NCBI GenBank assembly: GCA_035593725.1
Contig: DAOSZN010000006.1
Span: forward strand, 27,528 to 91,527
Direction of reading: 5' to 3'
DNA from: UBA4971 sp029551185
Lineage (GTDB): Bacteria > Bacillota > SHA-98 > UBA4971
DNA length: 64,000 nucleotides
Below the pieces are notes generated by a model, which was not told where the DNA came from, ran no database searches, and saw only the letters and a program-made list of their open reading frames with translations. Shown in pieces: positions 47,966 through 58,055 of this stretch (position 1 is its first letter; the number at the start of each line of letters is the position of its first letter). The translations under genes and the position numbers were made by a program.

Positions 47966-50900
47966 CTACATAGAGACAGCCTTCCTAATCCCAAGAAGGT
48001 ATATATAAGCCTCTTTTACAGGTCTCTTATAGATAGTTTCCAAAGCTTCCTTGTATACGGAGATCTGACCTGCGTACCTAAGGGCAATAGCTTCGGGATC
48101 ATCCCATAGCCTTCCGCCTGTCTTAAAGTCAATTAGCACGAATCCATCACGCTCATCAATAACGCAATCGATAATACCCTGCACTAAAATACGTTCGTCT
48201 TCAGAAACCGCCGGAACAAGTTCGGAAAGCTCAGGGTAAATTCGTGAAGTCGGAATTCCGAGAGAAAAAGGAACCTCTCGCATAACCCTATCCGGGTATG
48301 CCTTTATACGAATACCCAGGGGGCTGTTAAACAAATCGCAAATGGACGGAATGTCAACTGCAAGCGCCAACTCATGGGTAAGCAGCTCAGCGTCAATCAT
48401 TTGCTCAATACTTTCACGAATACCCGGGACATCTAACTGCCCTTTCAGATCCAGGTGTTGAATGACAAGGTGAGTCGCTTCCCCACGTTCAAGAGGAGTA
48501 ATATCAACCGATTGGAGAAACCCGGGGCGCTGTGTGAGCCCGCCTGGCAAAAGCCTTGCTATTATCGTATCTTCACGCCTGAATTCGGCGTCTTCTATGC
48601 TTGAGTCGAATCTTCGCTTTATCTCGGGCCAAGCTACTTTAGCCGCCCTCTCTGTCAGCAGGCTGTACGGATATCTCCAGCACGCATGTTTTTCGATTTC
48701 CTGCCACAGCCCGGGCTCAACTTGCCTGCCAAGGGGATTGGCCTGCGCAACGAGGTTCCAATCAATGTCAGAGCCTTTGATCCGGGAATCGGTAAGCTCC
48801 TCATACCCTGAGCATGCCTGAGAAACAGAAAACACCTTCACACTAAACCCGGCAGGATCATTAAAAACCTCAGAATCAGCAGGAAATGCGTTACAAGTTG
48901 CAGACTCACGAATACAAACCCCGTCTTTGTGACGAACAAGAGAGGCGCCGACCCAATCCAAGAACCCCTTGGCTGAGTACAAAACCTCTTCAGGCAAACC
49001 CCACCCGGTTTCCGAAAGGTTGTTACACCACTTGGAAGCCTGTTTCTCTAAGTTTTTCGATGAGCCCACCATGACCAATCTCTCTCTTGCCCGGGTCATA
49101 GCCACGTAAAGAATGCGCATCTCTTCGGAGAAAGCCTCCCTGCGCTTTGCTTCTTTTACGGCATGATGCGCAAGAGTAGGGTACTTTATCCGCCTTGCAG
49201 AGTCACAGTACATGGGACCCAGCCCGACTTCTGAATGGAGGAGAATATCAGCGTCAAGGTCTTTTAGGTTGAACTGCTTACCCATATCAGGGATGAAAAC
49301 CACCGGAAATTCCAAACCCTTGCTCTTGTGCACACTCATAATCCTTACAACGTCTTCAGCTTCTCCTAAGGCTCGGGCTGTTCCCAGATCCCCTTCAGCC
49401 TCTCTTAATTCGTCGATAAACCGGAGAAACCTTACGAGGCCTTGACGAGAGAACCTGTCAAACTGTCTTGCCCGTTCATGAAAAGCTCGAAGATTCGCCA
49501 GACGCTGAATGCCTCCTGACATTCCGCCTACATAGTCAAGGTACTTAGTATCCCGGTATAACTGCCATACCAAAGCGGAAAGAGGGACCCTTCTGGCGAC
49601 AGTCCGCCAAGACTCAAGTCTCTTCAGGAATCCTGCTGCCTTAGAAGCTAATTCCTCCGGACAAGAACCCGATGAGGATGAAGCAGTCTCCAAAGCATGA
49701 TAAAAGTCTGTGTCTCTATTGCATAAGCGGATTTTAGCCAGTTCATCATGGGAGAATCCGCCTATCGGCGAGCGAAGCACCGCAGCCAGGGGAATATCCT
49801 GCATGGGATTGTCGATTATCTTCAAGAGCGACAGCATGGTTTCTACTTCCACCGCCTCGAAGTATCCTGTCCCAAGCTCGGCATAGGCAGGCACATCTGC
49901 CTGCCTGAACACTTCCAACACTGTGTTTGCCCTTCCCTTTGTGGCGCGCATGAGCACAACAATATCTCTGTATGATATCGGCCTGTACGCCTTACGCTCC
50001 TTATCCCACACTTGAAACTCCGGGCCCGGCCTCTCTTTTGTGCCACGCACCATTTCGGATATCCGCCGCGCCATGAGACGCGCCTCAACTTCCAAGATTT
50101 CGAGGTCTTCCAAGTCCTCTTCAGTTTCGGCCTCATCTCCGGCTTGCACATGGCTGTCATCTGACACATCAGGCGACCCGGCTGAATCACCCGGAGATTC
50201 CGCCTCTTCCGTAGCGCCTCTGTCAATAAGATAAACCTCTGTCGGGGGATTGTCACAATCTCCTCTGAAAAGTCCTGTGTCAGGAGGAGGATAATACGCT
50301 CCCGCCACCAATTCGGCGTCAATGTCATAGTCAATTTCGCCTACGCCTTGTGAGAACACCTGACGAAAAATGAAATTCACTGAGTCAACTATCCCTTGTC
50401 TGCTGCGGAAATTCCTGGACAAATCAATACGCTTATTCTCGCTGTCTGTGTCCGCTTTTGGAAACTCTTTGTATTTGTCCATAAAGAGCCTTGGCTCAGC
50501 AAGGCGGAACCTATATATGCTCTGCTTCACATCGCCTACCATGAAACTATTGCGGGAGGATGAGACAAAACGTAGAATCTCGTTCTGGACCGGGTTTATG
50601 TCTTGGTACTCATCAACTAAAACTTCACGGTACCTATTAGAAAGCTCCTTTGCCACATCGGATTTCACCCACATGCCTCCGACGTCATCCCACTCCCTGA
50701 GGACTTTAAGGCACAGATGTTCCATATCCCCGAAATCCACGAGATTCTTTTCGCGCTTCGCGGCGGTATATGCTTTCCCAAAGTCCTTCGCCACAGCGAC
50801 AAATGTCTTCATACAGGATGACGTGCCTCTGATATCATCAACCAGCTCCTCAGGGGATCTGGAAAAACACTCATCCCTCACATTTCTCAAATCCTTCTTC

Positions 50901-51874
50901 GCTTCATTCCGGAGTCCCTGTACCCTCTTCTTCAAGGCGTCATCACAAGCGCCTCGCTTTACGCTTGGGAGACTCCGAAATTCCAGTGCATTCAGAAGGG
51001 ATCGGGTTCTTTCCCAATCCTTGTCCTTACATGCCTCGAGTATTCTTCCGCAAGCCTCAAACTCCTCGAGGAGCAATTCCCCATAAGTGTCAGGGCCTCC
51101 TTGCATGCCGGCAATCTCAAGAGCCTGACCAAGATTTCTGTATGCCATAGACACTTTACGGCTTATCCCTTGAAGCGCAAGGGATGTCCAAGGCAGATCG
51201 TTAATATGGGCGTCTGCGCCAATAGAGAACATAGAAACCAGACGGATGAACCACATATCCGGGTCAGGCCTGCTACGCGAAAAATCATAGACGCGAAGAA
51301 CCAAGTCCTTCAGGTTTTCGTCCCCGCGCCCTCCCCCGTACTTATCCACAAGGTCGGTGAAGGTTTCTTCGAAGGCGGGATCATCGTAATAACGTTCAAA
51401 TAAATCATCTATAACTTCCAGTTGAAGCAACCGGCTTTCTACATCGTCCATCCCTCGAAACGCAGGATCAATATCAAGTCTGTAAAAATACTGCCTGATG
51501 ATTTTATGGCAGAATGAATGAAGCGTAGATATGTCCGCTTTGTTGACAAGAGCCAACTGTCTGGCAAGCCTTGCGCTTGTCGGTGTATGATCCAGTTCCT
51601 CTTCGAGGGCTTTGGCTATTCTGTCTCTCATCTCAGCTGCTGCTGCATCAGTAAAAGTAACAATGAGCAACCTGTCTATATCCATAGGATCCGTAGGATG
51701 GGTAATGAGGGATATCACCCGCCTAACCAGGACTGCAGTTTTCCCTGCGCCTGCTGCAGCTGAGACCAAGAGATTCCTGCTCCTTGTAGTTATCGCTTCC
51801 CACTGCTCGTCAGTCCACGGGGCTTCCCGGGGAATAACAGAAGATTTCATCTGATCTGTCATGTCATGCCTCAT
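47966..51874 (-). CDS. addA: ATP-dependent helicase/nuclease subunit A
   Basis: Helicase-nuclease subunit of the Gram-positive AddAB complex, which resects double-strand breaks for RecA. The 1302-residue protein is normal to slightly long. It has SF1 helicase motifs: Walker A SAAAGAGKTAVLVRRV, DEYQDINPVQ, and MSVHKSKGLEFPVVFI (motif V region). The C-terminal RecB-family nuclease has GIIDCVIDERDGFVLIDFKTG with the catalytic aspartate and lysine. An acidic, low-complexity insertion at about 555-600 (SPGDSAGSPDVSDDS) lies in a region that varies in the family. The start overlaps the end of addB by 11 nt, so the two subunits are translationally coupled. Confidence 0.96.
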   Translation of the reverse strand: MRHDMTDQMKSSVIPREAPWTDEQWEAITTRSRNLLVSAAAGAGKTAVLVRRVISLITHPTDPMDIDRLLIVTFTDAAAAEMRDRIAKALEEELDHTPTSARLARQLALVNKADISTLHSFCHKIIRQYFYRLDIDPAFRGMDDVESRLLQLEVIDDLFERYYDDPAFEETFTDLVDKYGGGRGDENLKDLVLRVYDFSRSRPDPDMWFIRLVSMFSIGADAHINDLPWTSLALQGISRKVSMAYRNLGQALEIAGMQGGPDTYGELLLEEFEACGRILEACKDKDWERTRSLLNALEFRSLPSVKRGACDDALKKRVQGLRNEAKKDLRNVRDECFSRSPEELVDDIRGTSSCMKTFVAVAKDFGKAYTAAKREKNLVDFGDMEHLCLKVLREWDDVGGMWVKSDVAKELSNRYREVLVDEYQDINPVQNEILRFVSSSRNSFMVGDVKQSIYRFRLAEPRLFMDKYKEFPKADTDSENKRIDLSRNFRSRQGIVDSVNFIFRQVFSQGVGEIDYDIDAELVAGAYYPPPDTGLFRGDCDNPPTEVYLIDRGATEEAESPGDSAGSPDVSDDSHVQAGDEAETEEDLEDLEILEVEARLMARRISEMVRGTKERPGPEFQVWDKERKAYRPISYRDIVVLMRATKGRANTVLEVFRQADVPAYAELGTGYFEAVEVETMLSLLKIIDNPMQDIPLAAVLRSPIGGFSHDELAKIRLCNRDTDFYHALETASSSSGSCPEELASKAAGFLKRLESWRTVARRVPLSALVWQLYRDTKYLDYVGGMSGGIQRLANLRAFHERARQFDRFSRQGLVRFLRFIDELREAEGDLGTARALGEAEDVVRIMSVHKSKGLEFPVVFIPDMGKQFNLKDLDADILLHSEVGLGPMYCDSARRIKYPTLAHHAVKEAKRREAFSEEMRILYVAMTRARERLVMVGSSKNLEKQASKWCNNLSETGWGLPEEVLYSAKGFLDWVGASLVRHKDGVCIRESATCNAFPADSEVFNDPAGFSVKVFSVSQACSGYEELTDSRIKGSDIDWNLVAQANPLGRQVEPGLWQEIEKHACWRYPYSLLTERAAKVAWPEIKRRFDSSIEDAEFRREDTIIARLLPGGLTQRPGFLQSVDITPLERGEATHLVIQHLDLKGQLDVPGIRESIEQMIDAELLTHELALAVDIPSICDLFNSPLGIRIKAYPDRVMREVPFSLGIPTSRIYPELSELVPAVSEDERILVQGIIDCVIDERDGFVLIDFKTGGRLWDDPEAIALRYAGQISVYKEALETIYKRPVKEAYIYLLGIRKAVSM

Positions 51875-54800
51875 CCCCTTTCTCCTTGGAAGCGCAAGTT
51901 CTGCCTTCGATTATTTCCCAAAACTCGTCATCCTTAAAGCCTCTGACAGAACGGTATTCGTTGCCGGGGATTAAGACATCAAACCCACATACAGGCTTAT
52001 ACTCACAATACTTGCACGCTCTTTTCGTTCCTTGCCTGTATGGCCTTATCCCTATCTCACCGCTTTGAATCGCTTCTCCGAGCTCCTTGATCTTGTCCTT
52101 CAGGAATTCGCATAGAACCTCATATTTCTCTCTTTCAACAACACAAACGCCTGACGACTTGCTGACCTTCCCCGTCTTCGTCACGCCTGCAGCTACCAAG
52201 TCAGATGTACCCCCGTCTGTCACATCTGAATCCATCAGCTTTATTACATCCGCGTCACCTACAATGATCCCGTTCATCCTTAATTTTTTCATCCGCTGCT
52301 TTTCCAGTTTGTCGTCGTCAAGCGGTCCTTTAGCTGAAATAATCGGGTCAGTCATTGGGAAATACAAAGCGCCTGCAGGTCTGGCTTTTGCCTTAAGCAA
52401 GCGCTCTTGGCTTTCCATGGCAGCCAAAAGGTAGACAAGGAGTTGAAGAGCGAGTCCGTAATAAACCTCATGCAGCTTTAACTTACGAGTGCTGCTCTTG
52501 TAATCAATAACCCTTAAATAGCGGTCCTCTCCCGACTCTGCAACATCAACCCTGTCTATACGTCCTCTGATAGCTACCTCCCCACCGGTATCCAACTTAA
52601 GGGTGAGAGCAGGCAAATGCCCGGGTGCGCCAAAGATTATTTCATGACCTATCGGCCTGAATTCGCCGCGCCTTTCATGTTCAGCCAAGGCGCCTACTGA
52701 GTTTTGGAGGATTCTCTTTAGAACTCTTGTCATATAACGATATCTGGCAGATGAGAGAAGGATTTCATTCTGCAATTTAGGCGCTAACTCTTCTACTACC
52801 TCTTGGACAAGTGTAGCGATTTCGCAAGGTCCCATCTTCGCCAAGTTTCCGGAATCACCGAGACGAGCATACAGAAGCCTCATTGCTTCATGCATGAACA
52901 TACCCATCCCCGGAGGTTCCAGCTTATAGAGCTCCCGCTCAGTAAGGCCTAGAATATCCCTGGCAAAGTGAGCGAAAGGGCATGACGCGAACCTCTCCAG
53001 CCTGGTTACACTGGTCAGAAAACGACCTTCGAAAAAGGAATCAATTATCGGCTTACTGAGCCTTTCGGCATCGTTAGTGAACCTCAAACTCCCAAAGACA
53101 AATCGGGCATCATTTCGACGATCAGGCTTGCTCACAAGCCATTCGTAAACATCCAGCCAGAATCTGTCTATGTCCTGTCCCAGGCGTTTCCTCCGGAAAA
53201 CCCGGGCAAGAAGGGCGGAAGCCTTTCGCTCTGACGTAATTGCATCTAACGCATCTTCCACGGGCGAGGGGATGTCCGCCCCTTTGAATTCTTCTTTGAG
53301 GTCAGGAAAAAGCTCCTTGATCTGCCCTATGACTTGGGAAGGACGCTTGGCTTTTCCTTCCCCGTCTGCAAGGGGATAACTTATCATGAGAAAGTCCCAT
53401 GCTCTGGTCAAAGCCACATAGACGTTGTATTGTTCGTGGAATTGGCAAACACGGCTGTCAGGCGCTAAGGTTAGATTGAACTCTCCCAAGCGCTGCCTGT
53501 CTCTATCCGTAAGAATAGTGTCCTCAGGCGTCAGTTTAGGGAAAGCATCATATGTAGCTCCTATCAGAAAAGCGCCCTTTAGCGGAGGATGTCTTGATCT
53601 GTCCACTGAGCCTACTATCACCTGGTCTAAAGCAGGCGGAATAAGCCCGAGAGTCAGATTCTCCAGCCCGGCTTCGATTATCTCCATAAACTCATCGCAA
53701 GTCGTCTCTTTGTCCCCTAACACCCGGACGACTTCATCAAGCAAGTCGATAACCGCATTCCATACTTGTTCATGTTCTCTGGCGCTTTCCGGATCCCCTG
53801 AATTAATACACTCTTTTCTCCATTTCTCCAATTGCTCGCAAACTTCAAGGCTTGCAAGGAGCTCAAAGAGGGCCTCAGCCATGTCCCGGACAGAGATTCC
53901 CCGTCCTTGCGCCTTATAGTAGAAAGACAATAAATCCTGGGTGGCTCTTCTTCTGATATCATCAATACTCTCACAAGTCGATTCTTCTTCCGGCATGGCT
54001 TCCCCGGGCTCATCAGGAAAACATGCCCTCTTGAACATCCAGGGATTTGCGTCAAGCCAAAGAGCGCCTTGAATCCCGTGGGCTAATACGTAGTTTTCCA
54101 AGATGTCGACTTCTTTGCGTAAAACCGGGACGAGGTCAGTTTTCAGGTACCGGAAAACAGGCTCCTTGCGCCATCCATAGGAAGCAACCTCAAGGGCTGA
54201 TCTGATAAGCTCTATTAAGGGGTGGTGAGACACCGGGCGTCTCCTGTCAATAAAGCAGGGAATCCCGTAGTCTTTGAAAATAGGCGCAATCAGATCGTGA
54301 TATTCGTCAAGGGCAGGGACTATGACTCCTATCTCACGGAAGCGCATGCCTTCTTCTCTTGCAAGCCTTACGATTTCCTGGGCTACAGCTTCCACCTCCG
54401 CCCTGGGATTCGCTGCAGCTACCAGCTTGAGGCCCTGCGGCGCCCCGGAGAAAGGCCGAAGGGGCCGGAAGGCCAGTTCCTTCTCAAGATGGCAAAGGGC
54501 AGGCGCCCGCTTCCGCGCGTCGTTGCCGTCAAGAATTAAAGGGGGTTCTATCTCTACGTCAAGCTCGCAGGCGAGTTTCGAAAGATAATCATACGTCTCC
54601 CAAGTCGGATGAAAAAGGTCTATCTCTCTGAGTGGCAAATCTGCTTCCCGGGGATCGAGCGAGAGGGCTATATTCACCTTTCCGGCAGCTATAAACAATG
54701 CGCCCAGCACAGAATACTCCTGAGGAGTAAACCCTGAAAACCCGTCTATCCAGATAGTCGCATCCCGCACCAAGCGGGACTTCTTTATTCTTGGTGCAGC

Positions 54801-55364
54801 GGAAGTCAAGTATTCGTCAGGATCAAGATATTGTTCGCCAAGATACTCCCGGTAAGCCCTGGTCAAGACTATAAGATCGTGCAGTTTGAGAGCAACGGGG
54901 GCGTCACCCATACCCTTTTCTTCTAATTCGCTTAAGGCCTTCTCTAAATCAAGAAGGCTGATATTATACATTCTGAGCTCCTTCAAAGTCGAAGACAGGC
55001 AAGACGCGAACCCGTATTGCTTCGAGGCCGGAGCAAAAAGTCTGAGGCTGTCCGCATTCTCCTGAACCAAGGACCTCAAAGCCATGATCTTGCCCAGCTC
55101 TTTTATGTGCTTGCGCCCGCCTCCCCCAAGCTCTGTAAGAATATTGGCCGCAAGTCTTGAAAAACTGAGCACCCTGAGACGTGCAAAACCCTGTAAATCA
55201 GGCATATTAATAAGCATATGCTCCATTTGGAATGTAGTCTGATCCGGGACAAGCAGCATTATAGGAGGCCCGCTTGGGTCCTCGATAAGGGCTTCTCTGA
55301 TATTCTCAAGACAGGTTCGGGTTTTGCCTGTTCCCGCCCGCCCAAGTATAAATCTTACACTCAT
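51864..55364 (-). CDS. addB: ATP-dependent helicase/nuclease subunit B
   Basis: Second subunit of AddAB, an inactivated helicase fold with an active C-terminal nuclease; 1166 residues. The N-terminal Walker A GRAGTGKTRTCLENI is intact. The nuclease motif is in YLRVIDYKSSTRKLKL. The four Fe-S cluster cysteines are FASCPFAHF before the nuclease and CKYCEYKPVCGFD after it (C-x2-C-x5-C), as in Bacillus AddB. ATG at 55364 is the first gene of the addBA operon and is divergent from the radical SAM operon. Confidence 0.95.
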   Translation of the reverse strand: MSVRFILGRAGTGKTRTCLENIREALIEDPSGPPIMLLVPDQTTFQMEHMLINMPDLQGFARLRVLSFSRLAANILTELGGGGRKHIKELGKIMALRSLVQENADSLRLFAPASKQYGFASCLSSTLKELRMYNISLLDLEKALSELEEKGMGDAPVALKLHDLIVLTRAYREYLGEQYLDPDEYLTSAAPRIKKSRLVRDATIWIDGFSGFTPQEYSVLGALFIAAGKVNIALSLDPREADLPLREIDLFHPTWETYDYLSKLACELDVEIEPPLILDGNDARKRAPALCHLEKELAFRPLRPFSGAPQGLKLVAAANPRAEVEAVAQEIVRLAREEGMRFREIGVIVPALDEYHDLIAPIFKDYGIPCFIDRRRPVSHHPLIELIRSALEVASYGWRKEPVFRYLKTDLVPVLRKEVDILENYVLAHGIQGALWLDANPWMFKRACFPDEPGEAMPEEESTCESIDDIRRRATQDLLSFYYKAQGRGISVRDMAEALFELLASLEVCEQLEKWRKECINSGDPESAREHEQVWNAVIDLLDEVVRVLGDKETTCDEFMEIIEAGLENLTLGLIPPALDQVIVGSVDRSRHPPLKGAFLIGATYDAFPKLTPEDTILTDRDRQRLGEFNLTLAPDSRVCQFHEQYNVYVALTRAWDFLMISYPLADGEGKAKRPSQVIGQIKELFPDLKEEFKGADIPSPVEDALDAITSERKASALLARVFRRKRLGQDIDRFWLDVYEWLVSKPDRRNDARFVFGSLRFTNDAERLSKPIIDSFFEGRFLTSVTRLERFASCPFAHFARDILGLTERELYKLEPPGMGMFMHEAMRLLYARLGDSGNLAKMGPCEIATLVQEVVEELAPKLQNEILLSSARYRYMTRVLKRILQNSVGALAEHERRGEFRPIGHEIIFGAPGHLPALTLKLDTGGEVAIRGRIDRVDVAESGEDRYLRVIDYKSSTRKLKLHEVYYGLALQLLVYLLAAMESQERLLKAKARPAGALYFPMTDPIISAKGPLDDDKLEKQRMKKLRMNGIIVGDADVIKLMDSDVTDGGTSDLVAAGVTKTGKVSKSSGVCVVEREKYEVLCEFLKDKIKELGEAIQSGEIGIRPYRQGTKRACKYCEYKPVCGFDVLIPGNEYRSVRGFKDDEFWEIIEGRTCASKEKGDEA

Positions 55365-55445
55365 GGATTATTCCCCCGCTCTTTCGTAAAATGTTCCTCT
55401 TATTGATGAAAAATCCTCTTTTCCGAATACAGGCCGAGATTCCCC

Positions 55446-55474
55446 TTGACGTTGAAGAGAACTTAAGGCATTCT
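55446..55474 (+). promoter_or_regulatory. Possible promoter of the radical SAM operon
   Basis: TTGACG (55446-55451) has a good -35 match. Seventeen bases downstream the -10 position reads CATTCT (55469-55474), which is weak. A ribosome site AAGGGAGGGG precedes the ATG. A weak -10 could mean an activator or an alternative sigma factor. Confidence 0.4.
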
Positions 55475-55509
55475 TTATCCGAAGGTCTGTTTGATAAGGG
55501 AGGGGCATT

Positions 55510-56967
55510 ATGAATCCAGGTTTTAATCGCCGACACAAAGACTCAGGAATGTTTCATGTGACCTTGGACCCTGAAGGACCGGGCGTAATCAGGCTCCACC
55601 TGAGAAGGCCGAAGAGAAGCCTCCGGGACTTCTTTAGAAAACCTAAATCATCAATGTTATGGATAAACGGGACTCAGCTTCTCTTGCTTGAGGATTCCGC
55701 AGCTGATATAGTTCAGGCGCTTATTGAGACTGTTGAGGATAAAACACAGCCCGGGGAAGAGGTCTCTTACGAGACCTGGCTCATGATTAAAAGGGATATC
55801 GCCCATCGGGTCCATGGTCTCTATCCAAGAACACCTGTATCCCGGATTGAGGAGGATATCGACTATATCTACGGACTCATCGTGGAACTGTCCAAAGGAG
55901 CATGCCCACAGGATAAAGGCATAGAGGGAGAGGTTATCACTTGGCAGGAATGGCAGGCACCTGCCAGGATGGATCTTATGATATCGTCTATGAAGGGTTC
56001 AGGCTGCCAAAACGCGTGTGCGTGGTGTTATGCGTCGGATATGCCTGATATACCCGAGCTGGACACTGCTTCCTGGAAAAAAGCCCTTGATTTACTGTGG
56101 GAAGCCGGTATCCCCCACATAGACTTTACAGGAGGGGAACCTACAACCAGGCCGGACCTGGTTGAACTCGTGGGGTATGCCGAGCAATTTGTGACAGGAC
56201 TTATCACTAACGGTAGAACCCTGGCCGGTCTTGCCAAAGACTTAAAAGGCGTAAGCTTGGATTATGTACAGATAAGCATAGAATCAGCCAATCCTGAAAT
56301 TCACGACAGGATTGTAAGATCCAAAGGAGCATGGACGGAGACAGTCAGTGGGATTCGCGCTGCGCTGGACGCAGGGCTATATACATCCACCAATACAACC
56401 CTGACCCGGGAAAACGCAGACGACTTCCCTGAGCTCATTCGCTTTCTTCGAGGTTTGGGTGTACGCTATATCGGATGCAACAGTCTGATCAAGACCGGGC
56501 TCGGCGCAAACCACAAGCAAGCCTTGGAAGAAACTGAACTTGAAGCAGTCCTTAGAAAGGCCGTTCAGACCGCAAATGAACTTAACATTGAATTCAACTG
56601 GTTTACTCCTACGTGTTACCTTAAGTTTAATCCCCTTGACTTCGGTTTAGGACCAAAATCGTGTTCTGCGTGTATCACCAATATGGCGGTAAGGCCTGAT
56701 GGGGTAGTGGTCCCGTGCCAGTCATGGCTGCATGATGAAGGGCTTGGCAATATACTTACCGTTCCGTGGGCACGAATCTTCAACCACCCATTAGCGCGCA
56801 GAATAAGAGAGCATGAATTCACGGATCAGAAATGCAAAGAATGCGAACACCTTGCCATATGCGGCGGCGCCTGCCAAATAGAACACGTCTTGCCTCCCGG
56901 AGGCGCAAGCGATACAGGAAGTGAAACAGACGCTGATAGGGTGGAGAAAAGGAGGACATTGTCATGA
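55510..56967 (+). CDS. Radical SAM/SPASM protein, probable peptide-modifying maturase
   Basis: A 485-residue radical SAM enzyme of unknown target. The N-terminal about 140 residues have a PqqD-like feel (LWINGTQLLLLEDSAADIVQ, then a helical VSRIEEDIDYIYGLIVEL), the part that holds peptide substrates in maturases; this is inference. The radical SAM core has Cys166, Cys170 and Cys173 in GCQNACAWCYASD for the AdoMet-binding 4Fe-4S cluster, and GGEPTTRPDLVEL. The C-terminus is a SPASM domain: Cys385, Cys388 and Cys407, then Cys442, Cys445, Cys451 and Cys455 with exact C-x2-C-x5-C-x3-C spacing, for auxiliary clusters. Its stop overlaps the start of the Cys-tail gene (ATGA-type overlap), which makes that protein the obvious substrate candidate. 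Confidence 0.9.
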   Translation: MNPGFNRRHKDSGMFHVTLDPEGPGVIRLHLRRPKRSLRDFFRKPKSSMLWINGTQLLLLEDSAADIVQALIETVEDKTQPGEEVSYETWLMIKRDIAHRVHGLYPRTPVSRIEEDIDYIYGLIVELSKGACPQDKGIEGEVITWQEWQAPARMDLMISSMKGSGCQNACAWCYASDMPDIPELDTASWKKALDLLWEAGIPHIDFTGGEPTTRPDLVELVGYAEQFVTGLITNGRTLAGLAKDLKGVSLDYVQISIESANPEIHDRIVRSKGAWTETVSGIRAALDAGLYTSTNTTLTRENADDFPELIRFLRGLGVRYIGCNSLIKTGLGANHKQALEETELEAVLRKAVQTANELNIEFNWFTPTCYLKFNPLDFGLGPKSCSACITNMAVRPDGVVVPCQSWLHDEGLGNILTVPWARIFNHPLARRIREHEFTDQKCKECEHLAICGGACQIEHVLPPGGASDTGSETDADRVEKRRTLS

Positions 56968-58055
56968 AGCAAAGGCTTCCGGGCATAAAAGGCATAACGG
57001 TCATAAAGGCATGTGTCTTCCTTGCCGTCATCTGCTGCGTCTTTGGAGTCCCTGTATTCGCGGATACCGGAACCTTCAAGATCAGGAACTATACAGTGGA
57101 AATAACCCCTCAGCCTGACGGCAGCTGGGTGGCTGACTACAGACAAGAGTGGGAAGTATTAAGCGGGACAGCGCCCTGGGTCACTGTAGGCCTGCCAAAC
57201 GCAGACTATAAAATCACTTCGTGGAGCGGGGCAGCCACTAAGGTCAGGTCTGACAATCAAGGTGCGTGGAGCGGGGTTTTCGTCCAACTGGACCGTGATT
57301 ACGGAAAAGGAGAGAGTTTTGATTTCGGATTTACCGTAACTCAACACAAAGTGGCATACCCTAAAGACGACTCGCATGTTGAATTCTCATTCACCCCGGG
57401 TTGGTACGATGACATCACAGTTGAGCGCATGGTCATTATCTTACAAAACCCCTGGTCCCAGGAGGATCTGAAATTCATATCACCTACCCCCTACGAAAAA
57501 ACCGGTGACAGGGCAGTATGGGTGTCAAAGCTCGGGCCGGGTCAGCGTTTCAAGGTAAATTTCGCATTTTCGTCTGAAGTCTTTACTGAGCTTGAGCAAA
57601 GCCCAAAAGGGAGACCTGCGAATAATGGCGCACCTCCTATTGTGGGATTTTGTGTTCTTTTCATTGTCATCGTCATGTTTCTTGTGATTCTCAACGCTAT
57701 CCTCAGAAGCCGTCGAAGGTATTACCGGGGCAGGCGTGGAATTTACTATGGAACTCCAAGACCCTTCGGCACCCCTGTCATAGTCAAGACAGGTTCAAAT
57801 GAAGGGAAGCAACCCGGTAAAACGGGAGACGCTTCCGGCTCAGGGAATTCCAAGAAATCCGGAAGCGGTGGCGGCGGATTTGGCGGAAGGGCCGGCGGGT
57901 GTCATTGTGTGTCGTGCGCATGCGCCTGTGTATCCTGTGCTTGCGCTTGCGCGTGCGCAGGAGGAAGAGGCGCAGGTTGCACCCGGAAGTTCAGCCGGAT
58001 TGATAAGAGCGTTAAAGAAGATGATGCGAAAAGAGCTGACATGGCATGGTCTTAA
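56964..58055 (+). CDS. Single-pass membrane protein with a ten-cysteine CACAC tail
   Basis: A 363-residue protein. A signal peptide (about 8-33, ending near PVFADTG) leads to an extracytoplasmic beta-rich domain (about 34-215) resembling the N-terminal part of DUF2207-type proteins. One transmembrane helix (about 229-251) is followed by a strongly basic RSRRRYYRGRRG, which places the rest in the cytosol. The tail has a Gly/Ser-rich linker, then ten cysteines (313, 315, 318, 320, 322, 325, 327, 329, 331, 339) in the pattern CHCVSCACACVSCACACACA and GGRGAGC. Alternating Cys-Ala suits thioether cross-linking or metal binding. The gene overlaps the radical SAM gene by four bases and the TPM gene by ten. 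Confidence 0.85.
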   Translation: MKQRLPGIKGITVIKACVFLAVICCVFGVPVFADTGTFKIRNYTVEITPQPDGSWVADYRQEWEVLSGTAPWVTVGLPNADYKITSWSGAATKVRSDNQGAWSGVFVQLDRDYGKGESFDFGFTVTQHKVAYPKDDSHVEFSFTPGWYDDITVERMVIILQNPWSQEDLKFISPTPYEKTGDRAVWVSKLGPGQRFKVNFAFSSEVFTELEQSPKGRPANNGAPPIVGFCVLFIVIVMFLVILNAILRSRRRYYRGRRGIYYGTPRPFGTPVIVKTGSNEGKQPGKTGDASGSGNSKKSGSGGGGFGGRAGGCHCVSCACACVSCACACACAGGRGAGCTRKFSRIDKSVKEDDAKRADMAWS

